A stretch of DNA of 63,265 nt, from the NCBI GenBank assembly GCA_902783595.1, contig CACZRR010000017.1:1-63265 (forward strand), written 5' to 3'. This document shows, piece by piece, positions 15,001-18,815 of the stretch. This DNA comes from an uncultured Bacteroidota bacterium (GTDB lineage Bacteria > Bacteroidota > Bacteroidia > Bacteroidales > P3). Numbering within the stretch: position 1 is the stretch's first letter; every line of letters begins with the position of its first letter. The position numbers and the translations under genes are program-made. The notes beneath the pieces were generated by a model. It was not told the origin of the DNA. It made no database searches and was given only the letters and a program-made list of their open reading frames with translations.

Positions 15001-18000
15001 CATCAGCCCCAATGATTGGAATCCTGCCACCCATGGTGGCCGCATCTGGGGCTCGCTCTTCGGCGGTGGCGCCGATAGCCACGTCCTCGACAGCGTCAGC
15101 GTCGTGGTCCACAGTGGCATCGTCGGCACGCAGGGTACCACCAGCTACGACGGCAACATCTTCGGCGGCGGACGTAACTACCTTAACACCAACCACACCA
15201 ACGGTCGTGTGCAGGGCAATATCCACGTCTTGATGGATGGCGGCGGACTGACTGGCACCATCTTCGGTGGCGGCCGTCTGGCCATGTCGGGCATCGACAC
15301 CGCGGGTCACTACATTGACTCCCTCCACGGCAATGTTGACATCCTGGTGCGCGGCAACGCCATCATCGGTAACTGCAACGGCGACTCGCTGCTCTACGCC
15401 GAGGAGAGCTGCGGCGACATCTTCGGTTCCGGCAAGGGCGATATCCCCAACTATGCTGATGTCTGGGCAGGCCGCGTCACCAACGCCAAGATCACCGTCA
15501 AGGACACCGTCATCAGCGGGAATACCTACAGTCCGCGCATCTACGGTTCTATCTTCGGTGGCGGCGAGATGGCCTCTCTCGGCTACTGGGACGACACCAT
15601 CAAGAACGGTTCTGGTGAGGTGGTGTTCCATACCGATGGCAGCGGAGGTACCGAATACGGCAAGATGTATGAAAACACGGGTCGTGCTGTCATTAACCTC
15701 AGTGGTGGTCTCATCTTGGGTACCGCTCGCGAGTACACCGTCGACCCCGAAGAAAATATTGGTGACTGGACCATGTACAGCGGACCAGAAAACAATAAGG
15801 ACACCCTCTTGCACACCTGTACCGGCAACGTCTACGGTGGCGGCCAGGGCGATGTCAACCCGATGAAACCCCGCTGGATCTCCATGGGTCGTTCTGCCAG
15901 CGCGCTGATCACCATCAGCGGCGGCACCTACTACGGCAACATCTTCGGCGGCAGCGAGCAGGGTGTCGTCACCGGCGACACGCGCCTCAATATCAGTGAT
16001 GGTAACTTTGGCTACACAGGCCAAGAAGGCGCCATCCATTCCCAACTCAGTAAGGTCTACACCGGCGACATCTACGCTGCCGGTTACGGCTGTGACGACC
16101 CCGCCGACGACGGCGTTGGTTCCAACGACTCCACCGGCCATCGTGCTGCCGGCCTGACTGCCACTCCTGACGACCTGGCAGGCCGCACCTATGGCGACTC
16201 CCGCGTCGACCTCACCGGCGGCACCGTCCAAGGTTCCGTCTACGGCGGTGGTTCCTTTGCCTCCGTGGGCTATGAGAGGAGTTCCGCCAAGGGCAACACC
16301 ACCGTCAACATCGGCAAGGCGAGCCAGGTGGGCCACGCCGAGCAAGGTCCCACCATCAAGGGCGAAGTCTACGGTGGCAACAACTTCTCCGGCACCCCCT
16401 ATGGCAACACCAACGTGCACATCTACTCCACCGCACACACCCTTGCCAGTACCGCTCCCACGGCTGACTACACCAAGACGCTGCGACCCCATAGCGACTC
16501 GCTCACCAGCGAGGACGTCGAGGCGCTGCCCTATGACGACGAAAGTTTCGCCCTCAGTGCCGTCTATGGTGGTGGCAACAAGGCGGCCCATAGCCCCTAT
16601 GCCGACGATGGCAGCACTCTTGTGCACGTGCACTACTGCGAGGAGAACACCATCAAGACGATCTATGGTGGCGGCAACGCAGCCAACACTAAAAACAACC
16701 ACATCGTCATCGAGGGAGGCCGTATCTATGAGGTCTTCGGCGGCGGCAACGGTGCCGGTGAGGGCAATCCTGGTGCCGACGTCAGCGGCACCGCGTGGAC
16801 CGAGATCAACGGCGGTCTCATCTCCGAGGTGTTCGGTGGTTCCAACTCCAAGGGCGACGTCAATAATACGCGCCTCGAGATCGAGCCCGACGGCAGCTGT
16901 GCCATCATGGTGGCCAACACCTATGGCGGCGGTAACGAAGCCGGTGGCGGAGGCGGCGAGGTGACGCTCATGTGCGGCACCAACATCGGCACCTTCTACG
17001 GAGGCTCGCGCAACGCCGACCTCACGGGTGACATCGTCCTTAACGTCTACGGCGGCAAGTACGAGTCCATCTTTGGCGGTTCCAAGGGTACCGAATCCCG
17101 TCCCGCCAACATCACCGGCAACGTCATCGTGAACTTCTACGGCGGCCATGTGCAGCGCCTCTTCGGTGGCAGCGATATCAACGGCAACATCACGGGTAAC
17201 ATCGTCGTCAACGTCGACATCGACCCCGACTACGACTGTGCCGACAGCCTGCACCTTGACACCGTCTACGGCGGTGGTCGCGCCGCCGCCTACACACCCG
17301 ACGTTCCCACCAACGGCTCGCCGCTGGTGAATATCATGAACAACCGCTACAAACCCGCCGGGGGAGGAGACTCTGCCTGGGTCGAGATCCAGGATGTCTT
17401 TGGTGGCGGCCTCGGTGCTACGGCCCAGGTCACCTCCTACCCGCGCGCCATCATCGGCGGCTTTGGAGGCACGCGAGGTGTACGCATCTTTGGCAATGTC
17501 TACGGCGGAGGCTCTGCCGCCCCCGTAGTGGGCAACACCTACGTCATGGTGCGTGATGCCACCATCGGCCGCGACAATGCTGCGGGCTCAGCCTCCTCGG
17601 GCATTGTCTTCGGCGGTGGCTACGGTAGCACGTCCAACGTTGACGGCAAGACCCATGTGGGCATCTTCGGGCTCTCCGACATCAAGAACAACGTCTATGG
17701 TGGCGGCAACGCCGGCACCGTCAATGGCAACACCGAGTTGCAGATAGCCTACCAGGAGCAGATACAGCCTGTCGACGTGGCGATACAAACTGTTGTCACG
17801 CCCAACCCACCAGGGGCTCCCATTGTAGCCATCAAGGCCAGCCTCACCTGTGCCACTCCTGGTGTCGACATCCGCTATGTCACGAAGCCCACCGAGCAGG
17901 GACAGCCCTCTGCCACTAACGGCAGACTGTGGGACGGCACCCCCTTCGCCATCGATTGGAGCGACACGCTGCAGGCTGTGGCCTACCTCCCGGGTGCCAC

Positions 18001-18559
18001 ACCTGGTACCATCGACAGTTCGATGATTCCCTCCGTGGTCTCCTTTGGTAAGGCCGCGAAGCCTGTCATCAAGATCGACGGTGATGCCGTGAAGATCAGT
18101 TCGTCGCCGGGTGTCCGTATCCTCTACACCATGGACGGCAGCGAGCCCGGCCGCAATGCCGACGGCACGCTCAAGACAGGTACGAGGATACATAATCCCG
18201 TACAGGGCAAGGCCGTGTTGGACACCGTCCTTACCGACACCAACCAGGTGGTCAAGGCGGTCTCCGAACGCATAGGTAACTACCCGTCCGGTGTCTCCGT
18301 GCTCACCTGCGAGGAGCCCACTGTGACCATCAGTGGTGACCAGTGCACCATCACCGGTCCCGCCGGTTCCAAGCTGTACTACACCATCGACCTCACCAAC
18401 CCGCGCAGTAGCATGGCCGGCGGCACGGCTCACGGCACCTACGTGAACGGCAACACCGTCACCTTCACCCTTCCCGACGAGAACACCGTCGTCAAAGCCA
18501 TCGCCAAGAAGTCCGGCTACCTCACCAGTCCTGCGGCCGCTGCCGTCTATCAACGCTGA
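2..18559 (+). CDS. Giant Y/F-G-G-G repeat protein, 5' end outside window
   Basis: The frame is open from the left edge to a TGA at 18557-18559, so at least 6185 residues are seen and the true start and any signal peptide lie upstream. Nearly the whole protein repeats a 20-40 residue unit of the form V-Y/F-G-G-G, a short variable turn, G-N-T-x-V-x-I-x-G-G-x-I. This alternation of beta-like stretches and glycine turns suggests a beta-solenoid surface protein (inference). Two higher-order module types recur and are listed separately. The last ~265 residues (from about base 17770) form three domains resembling the chitobiase/beta-hexosaminidase C-terminal or Fn3-associated fold; the second carries the typical ILYTMDGSEP motif. 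No T9SS sorting domain is visible at the C-terminus, unlike the next gene. Function is unknown; a giant adhesin or matrix protein is the simplest guess. Long ORFs on the opposite strand are composition artefacts. Confidence 0.9.
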   Translation, partial: VSGDVYGGGNAAKVVTGTPTVSVPAKCNTEITNVYGGGNAADVPATSVTIDGGTISGMVFGGGHGDKDASPAIAANVTGNTSVTVTGGTINQVFGGSNSNGTIGGTISVNINKGVGSCDMMLGEVYGGGNYAAGNAGTINIGCTGTWTTTGTKNHTNHNSTDNRIGYELEGIGAVYGGANQANIGTALSHSDITLNIVSGIVENVFGGNNTDGDIHGTITVNINKNNGATCASSWYVGNVYGGGNQADYNTPTGSSNYPAVNILNGLVSGDVFGGGLGNSATVYGNPQVTVNGAGASVNGGVYGGGSEAPTEGDPVVTLTTGALVNVYGGGKAANVMGAPTVNINGGTVSTGVYGGCNASGNVSGDILVSLAGGTVGVDGTTTDVVYGGGYGHSTTTGGDVTVTLDGTTVYGNLYGGSALGSVNGSTSNTTTVTLNSATLYGSVFGGGMGSGTAASTQATTLGNVIVNHNIVNSNLTGIYGGANVNGDVAGNIAVNIEAHVGASGNGNSLDVFGGGKGHYTSTGGDVTVTVGTTATSTLYGDLYGGSEEGEVGASGKIAKVDFKKGTLNGTIYGGGKGTNSTAASVTGGTNVTVTTGTITGGIYGGANVNGTVAQNITVNANGGTIGASGVGNEANVFGGGYGENTSTAGNVTVNINGATVWGDVYGGSALGVVNDESSDVTTVNILDGTVKSDVYGGGLGLANVLDGSGNVTTDNSAKGQVNGEVFVNIGSGTANTTTGEVTDLVGSAVINGDVYGCNNTNGSPKDNVTINIYRTAHTTTDAASYRQDDGKGEPTYAIDEVFGGGNLADYSPNAGKKATVNVYTCDNTVRRVFGGGNAAAALGVATNIYGGRYDKVFGGGNGESSAADIGTGGTDLKVHGGYINQLFGGSNTSGTITGSMAVAVDNASGCGEKIEEFFGGSNAVQIGTALSPVAMNTTIGCGSIFGDVYGGCNLADIYGDVTLTINGGTIDNVYAGSKGQEGNTADDSADITGNVTLNIYGGAIGNAFGGSNINGNITGNIQVNMDWTQSDCAQKSINNIYGASNLAEYHPSSTGNYPEVNIISGTVTKNVFGGGLGARAIVNTSNPKVTIGVGDNADKVAIVRGSVFGGGDAAAVTGSTTVIYNDNSTASRVSYIYGGGNNIATNGVSGNTSVTLTNGTVDTGIYGGCNLRGIVRGNSTVALNGGSVGSFVEHTASVPASVTGRIFGGGYGESTKVDGNVHVTLDGASVDGDIYGGSAFGDVNTESTHLEGTVNNDDSVIVDILSGSIRGTVYGGGLGRKAVAAVAAHGEPGDDDYTPAIPEVTPILATVHGVIHVNIGAAIHEISDKTGEDTITGYTGNADFKVYDLTDTTKAGGSVYGCNNTNGSPQHNVYVDVYQCYRESNELASAETDNYSIADVLGGGNAADYAPDNGDENSSKRPKVTVHGCDNTINRVFGGCNAADAVGTDVTVEGGRYNELFGGGNGAVKAANIGLGGTKLQVSSGHIGYIFGACNRHGTVSGNIEIDTARGEYESPCGDLVIDNHFFGGNFADIMGEKVFKVTCAENSTYRGLYGGCRLGTVYGNLTLIIEGGNFTNVYAGSLGAGDYAANIRKYPTRDQLHADSLLGVTDEAKLRWKISPDIHKLWQDTKAFQDSAGTGGNLTLILRGGNITNAFGGCNQNGSAEGRITVIIDSLPGDCPLDVDYVYGGSNMARYRPNDATITSPIVELRSGHVNHDVFGGGHGSSDNVNAGLVTSNPLVVMGGDKWIDTNYLRVTHDIRWVDAGESKDFWVKGNIYGGGEMGSVGLYERSSGAVTFCTANTGKTTVDLRSGTVGPASMPANFLSAYGSQAADTNFQRDRIVGMVFGGSKGAVGDTTSNPLYSHIAYANETEVIIGKADHTGPFIKGSVYGGAQNGRVYRGGTYVKIQGGQIGCGAGQTSAYSADQWAAAATAVENADTVAIRTSAASMPECPHWVFGRDDNNGNGKGVEYLPYDLFATNSTADARPKGSDGHTFYGNVFGGGSGYFPYDTNQWLRSAGQVFGSTKVEITGGHILTNLYGGNELTDVTGDSCVVIMTGGTLGVPRSLDSIIKHPVTCYLFGAGKGDERTHFNTWTNVQNVRVSVSGDAHIYGSLLGGGEDGHVMRNVKLTFQDGVLGTTGTSYSDGNVFGGGRGFKGDALTAGNVGGDVTIDISGDNTTKVLGSVYGGGRLASVGYGLYPPDSPNYGKMRPNNQDDAGNTVEGFSRGHITIDIHGSATIGNEIEGDYSAEHSKGGNVFGSSMGRLKKLDDSYLLDLWQNLGSSKQTTVNIYEHAHVRGNVYGGSELGSVTDSTTVKIYGDAEIGHLTGGTHYHGDVYGGGYGISTKKFDLSTITRTTLRDSVQQYAGRVYGSTAVNVYGNATLHGDVYGGGEMASVGTEDSLHRGNTLVNIGEYNGGDYRGEATILGGDVYGCNNIAGTPLGNAVVNIYSTAHSATDSAIFLGTPPAPGDSTYALANVFGGGNQADYRPNGDPSSSTKKTMVHVYGCANTIEDLYSGGNAAYAYGVATTIDGGRFKRVFGGGNGEVVPADIGLGGTDTRINAGIIHQLFGGSNMNGTLAGPVNTVLTHTGDCPEDIDEFYAGSNEAAIVGDITTIIECTTDPGKLVNVEEFYGGCNLTDIYGNVTLIVNGGRFGRLFGGSKGSALKPANIKRYDADHYPAGQSGRIGTGGNVTLYIYGGDIERAFGGSDVNGNIEGAINVYVNDTSTHCALDLDYVYGGGDQATNEVSDPAITSPYVHLLNGIVNHTVFGGGRGNITNDMIGRTTGNAKVEMHPTGDDDFWVKGNIYGGGELAYVGGNDTVIINGGKVGPYVPADGTTRYTLRGCVYGGGLGSVESGKENFARICGNTVVSINGSTTDTIHGSVFGGGENAKVYGDASVTVAGGVIGVPTKYTGALSDLNTYVGNVYGGGRGIDLNATGYLSDSAGLVRGNTSVAISAGHICRNVYGGGSLAAVGIDGSSDYMATNADHGRTSVDITGGLIGNYVTKVVDAKTVPDTANSIYGSVFGGGRGLPGHSLNGKNVYRNHNYVNNTNVTINYPSVDALPTGTSHIVGNVYGGAENGSVNNNTSVTITGGRIGSDGNKGFGPLEGNVYAGGCGEDTYRAYLRKKNNLGVYKYVNKTNDDLQDDTTGAKIVDSLSRYCGWVAGDASVLINGADKDAVQVMRHVYGGGSLATVGTLVVADSDNNPAAADGRSKGEVYRTQGGVCTVTITGGTLGTTGGNNGMVYGGCRGVEGAPGSDSDTIAYYYEGRVTIGAIDGADTTGVLVDFDNPQILINGSVYGGGENGHGLGGTWVTIHDGKIGNHGDLYDEAENPGTTAERREEIYKSLLYCGNVYGGGCGTDKYHEGDTVVYRVIDGTRTKLTSVHGGDSVESVWRYNPYCGVVYGNTHVYINGGYVERNVYGGGSIANVGRRVGEIVQHTDESSTFALSWPTAITMRAGTGNTDVYVRNKARIGYSGKENGGIYGAARGEAGPRYEMARYANVRSTRVKVDLPMPAGYDYSKSESEIRSDYVKQYATVIPMVAGPLYGGAENGQVQENTSVTLVNGIVGHSFYGGGEGRGTYTRHDLKHLTAGSDASGSWRKDDDSTAVIYSLSAGRVYGNTQVIMQGGHVVRCVYGGGNLGSIGKGNYAGGPGVWQNRGYGEAWASSDSPLRDTLASSGTADVTITGGYVGTLQDMVGDLPSGNVFGGCRGEAAPVISANPRYYYSPAYFLGYTNRTNVIIGGSVKATPDASSPHIRGSVYGAGQDGHVRHKAVVTINDGEIGLPYGSPAAARALVGVPSASDIEKGDYKLDDIHWTARGNVFGAGSGIGQYDSDGDGVVDSYNEASGSVTDSTRVVINGGLIHQTVFGGGSLASIGPMILPGDVDKTPDSLYTIARVFINGGQIGIQGDCKGMYIDGEDTTEYGRYGGHVYGGGRGIAGNAYKNFNNVHHTHVHATGGTVVGNIYGGARDGHIISHTWVDVHDGATVGFDGLNNHNGNIFGGGRGTIPYYSSGRVGGSTHLTVDGGTIYGSLFGGGRSALVGVNENGAVDATLFTDGKYDSIHHGSAYITVKGSPRIGNPDSVGLLASDYSVGDIFGSGKGDIDNYEDVTAGRVMNAYIHISETPRIYGGVYGGGEMAGVGWWLNHDVYTPLSNGFAPCTGTTRVTVTGCDTIGTHYEYTQPYLADHGDWTVVVDGRITHACTGNIVGASQGDVDPESPHWISMGHSRESFVDISGDGIIMGNVYGGAEQGVVLENTDVKVSGCTIGTLITGVPDSVAPDRQYYFGSVFGGGYGREMTPPHYNDSCDINVTSRTVKSVVNPSEDSTVYDTTYNKIVDATLIAGRTYGNTAVRISDSAIVRENVYGGGNMASVGYVKEDANHKYDLIDSTKRSGGLCTVEIAGGIIGPTDHTQLNGSVYGGGKGVGNDPDEYFKNYCNVHNTELTVSGGRIYGSTFGGGADCHVLGHTRTTIHRGAYIGSGEDTQEYDGCVFGGGRNAQNINHTAGRVQGHTYIIVDGGRIRRTILGGGALARTGVDTNGRVEAFLIGNDANGIPIYDSLHHGSTFISVSGDTILVDGVAQQIRNYSGDLVDSTGFSVADSILYHDYLGTTRTTDDGKIVVYYTAIGAYDGAILVDNNYTIGDIFGGGKGDTKDTTDIMAGRVMNTHVHITKYPRVMADIYAGGEMSSVGWWDTNRYVGDYGSSAKNSKLGTAYTNTGYTKLRIDDNPYTGTPFEFSSTNIHGGRDWTLIDQIGRLYHTCSGNVYGGGQGYVEEFGSHRENWVHMGHVRNTSVEVNGGRFMGNCFGGGARGIVKEDCHVKITGGRFGTIIHDRPIGYKKPYYYYGSVFGGGYGNHKRFIHINDSSFVTTGGDTIRMVPTEQAGRVYGNTSVEITGGHIMDCVYGGGDMASTGYVERDSATGVFLFDDPSKRHGGVCNVEISGNTIVGPLDYNGHNAYVYAAGRGIGYDPNDYSKTFCNVNEAHLTVSLTTTGDTSISPNDWNPATHGGRIWGSLFGGGADSHVLDSVSVVVHSGIVGTQGTTSYDGNIFGGGRNYLNTNHTNGRVQGNIHVLMDGGGLTGTIFGGGRLAMSGIDTAGHYIDSLHGNVDILVRGNAIIGNCNGDSLLYAEESCGDIFGSGKGDIPNYADVWAGRVTNAKITVKDTVISGNTYSPRIYGSIFGGGEMASLGYWDDTIKNGSGEVVFHTDGSGGTEYGKMYENTGRAVINLSGGLILGTAREYTVDPEENIGDWTMYSGPENNKDTLLHTCTGNVYGGGQGDVNPMKPRWISMGRSASALITISGGTYYGNIFGGSEQGVVTGDTRLNISDGNFGYTGQEGAIHSQLSKVYTGDIYAAGYGCDDPADDGVGSNDSTGHRAAGLTATPDDLAGRTYGDSRVDLTGGTVQGSVYGGGSFASVGYERSSAKGNTTVNIGKASQVGHAEQGPTIKGEVYGGNNFSGTPYGNTNVHIYSTAHTLASTAPTADYTKTLRPHSDSLTSEDVEALPYDDESFALSAVYGGGNKAAHSPYADDGSTLVHVHYCEENTIKTIYGGGNAANTKNNHIVIEGGRIYEVFGGGNGAGEGNPGADVSGTAWTEINGGLISEVFGGSNSKGDVNNTRLEIEPDGSCAIMVANTYGGGNEAGGGGGEVTLMCGTNIGTFYGGSRNADLTGDIVLNVYGGKYESIFGGSKGTESRPANITGNVIVNFYGGHVQRLFGGSDINGNITGNIVVNVDIDPDYDCADSLHLDTVYGGGRAAAYTPDVPTNGSPLVNIMNNRYKPAGGGDSAWVEIQDVFGGGLGATAQVTSYPRAIIGGFGGTRGVRIFGNVYGGGSAAPVVGNTYVMVRDATIGRDNAAGSASSGIVFGGGYGSTSNVDGKTHVGIFGLSDIKNNVYGGGNAGTVNGNTELQIAYQEQIQPVDVAIQTVVTPNPPGAPIVAIKASLTCATPGVDIRYVTKPTEQGQPSATNGRLWDGTPFAIDWSDTLQAVAYLPGATPGTIDSSMIPSVVSFGKAAKPVIKIDGDAVKISSSPGVRILYTMDGSEPGRNADGTLKTGTRIHNPVQGKAVLDTVLTDTNQVVKAVSERIGNYPSGVSVLTCEEPTVTISGDQCTITGPAGSKLYYTIDLTNPRSSMAGGTAHGTYVNGNTVTFTLPDENTVVKAIAKKSGYLTSPAAAAVYQR
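80..845 (+). repeat. Type I super-module, copy A
   Basis: First visible copy of a roughly 250-330 residue module. Its order is a Cys-N-T segment, V-Y-G-G-G-N-A-A-D, F-G-G-S-N-S-N-G-T-I, a Cys-containing segment, a G-N-V-Y-G-G-G-N-Q-A-D-Y segment, and a closing V-F-G-G-G-L-G. Boundaries are approximate because every module is itself made of shorter repeats. Confidence 0.6.
2263..3234 (+). repeat. Type I super-module, copy B
   Basis: Opens with V-Y-G-C-N-N-T-N-G-S-P, followed by a T-A-H segment. It continues through C-D-N-T-V-R-R-V-F-G-G-G-N, F-G-G-S-N-T-S-G-T-I, Y-G-G-C-N-L-A-D-I-Y-G and F-G-G-S-N-I-N-G-N-I, and closes with V-F-G-G-G-L-G. The same landmarks occur in the same order in copies C, D and E. 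Boundaries are approximate. Confidence 0.65.
4076..5181 (+). repeat. Type I super-module, copy C
   Basis: Same landmark order as copy B: Y-G-C-N-N-T-N-G-S-P, C-D-N-T-I-N-R-V-F-G-G, Y-G-G-C-R-L-G-T-V-Y-G, then a final V-F-G-G-G-H-G. It carries a noticeably A/T-richer insert near 4840-4905 that codes a Lys/Trp-containing stretch interrupting the solenoid pattern. Confidence 0.65.
7290..8330 (+). repeat. Type I super-module, copy D
   Basis: Same landmark order as copies B and C: Y-G-C-N-N-I-A-G-T-P, the S-T-A-H segment, C-A-N-T-I-E-D-L-Y-S-G-G-N, Y-G-G-C-N-L-T-D-I-Y-G, and V-F-G-G-G-R-G at the end. Synonymous codons differ from the other copies, so this is not a recent nucleotide duplication. 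Confidence 0.65.
11560..12910 (+). repeat. Type II super-module, copy 1
   Basis: First of three ~450-510 residue modules. Landmarks are V-F-G-G-G-S-L-A-S-I-G, V-Y-G-G-G-R-G-I, I-F-G-G-G-R-G, D-S-I-H-H-G-S, D-I-F-G-S-G-K-G-D-I, A-G-R-V-M-N, Y-G-G-G-E-M-A-G-V-G-W-W, W-I-S-M-G-H-S, and S-V-F-G-G-G-Y-G at the end. Boundaries are approximate. Confidence 0.6.
13043..14590 (+). repeat. Type II super-module, copy 2
   Basis: Repeats the landmark order of copy 1: A-G-R-T-Y-G-N-T, Y-G-G-G-N-M-A-S-V-G-Y, F-G-G-G-A-D-C-H-V-L, D-S-L-H-H-G-S, D-I-F-G-G-G-K-G-D, A-G-R-V-M-N-T, G-G-E-M-S-S-V-G-W-W, W-V-H-M-G-H-V, and S-V-F-G-G-G-Y-G. Confidence 0.65.
14659..16095 (+). repeat. Type II super-module, copy 3
   Basis: Repeats copies 1 and 2: A-G-R-V-Y-G-N-T, Y-G-G-G-D-M-A-S-T-G-Y, F-G-G-G-A-D-S-H-V-L, D-I-F-G-S-G-K-G-D-I, A-G-R-V-T-N-A, G-G-E-M-A-S-L-G-Y-W, W-I-S-M-G-R-S. 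The closing Y-A-A-G-Y-G segment has drifted from F-G-G-G-Y-G. Confidence 0.65.
16366..17416 (+). repeat. Type I super-module, copy E
   Basis: A fifth type I module, lying after the type II block and just before the C-terminal beta-sandwich domains. Landmarks are Y-G-G-N-N-F-S-G-T-P, the S-T-A-H segment, E-E-N-T-I-K-T-I-Y-G-G-G-N, F-G-G-S-N-S-K-G-D-V, F-G-G-S-D-I-N-G-N-I and V-F-G-G-G-L-G. Overall order in view is A, B, C, D, II-1, II-2, II-3, E. Confidence 0.65.
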
Positions 18560-18596
18560 TAATCAGTATGTTTACTATTCCATATACCCTCTCAAA

Positions 18597-18630
18597 CCGC
18601 TCCGACAAAAACAGAGAACTGTCGGAGCGG
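18597..18630. repeat. Perfect 11-bp inverted repeat after giant gene 1
   Basis: CCGCTCCGACA at 18597-18607 pairs perfectly with TGTCGGAGCGG at 18620-18630 across a 12-base A-rich loop. It sits 37 bases after the stop of the giant gene and could be a terminator hairpin, but no T-tract follows. Its right arm runs into the first unit of the adjacent 11-bp tandem array, so the left arm is in effect an inverted copy of the array unit. Confidence 0.75.
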
Positions 18631-18678
18631 ACTGGGAGCGAACTGGGAGCGGACTGGGAGCGGACTGGGAGCGGATGG
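18624..18678 (+). repeat. 11-bp tandem array, five units
   Basis: Five consecutive 11-bp units of GGAGCGGACTG occupy 18624-18634, 18635-18645, 18646-18656, 18657-18667 and 18668-18678. Unit 2 has one change and unit 5 is degenerate at its end. The same unit reappears in the same orientation at 42750-42793, about 24 kb away. A short ORF runs across it (18568-18777) but has no recognisable protein features. Confidence 0.9.
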
Positions 18679-18718
18679 GGTAAAAATGCTAAAAAAGAGG
18701 CAGTTTCGATTTTTTTAG

Positions 18719-18726
18719 TATCTTTG
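18719..18726 (+). promoter_or_regulatory. Putative Bacteroidetes -7 element before giant gene 2
   Basis: TATCTTTG matches the Bacteroidetes primary-sigma -7 consensus TAnnTTTG exactly and lies about 90 bases before the start codon of giant gene 2. No good TTTG -33 element is seen at the expected distance, so the call is moderate. It suggests the second giant gene can be transcribed independently of the first. Confidence 0.5.
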
Positions 18727-18815
18727 TCTTTTGGACAAGATTGTGCTATACTGCCTATAATATTATATGCCAAGTAATTGCATAGTTTTAGCCACTTTGG
18801 ATAATTGTAGAGAAC

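Noticed and set aside
18624-18678. CRISPR array
   Set aside because: Units are 11 bp and directly abutting with no unique spacers.
18568-18777. 69-codon ORF spanning the inverted repeat and 11-bp array
   Set aside because: The middle is just the translated minisatellite, there is no recognisable feature, and the opposite strand has a similar open frame.
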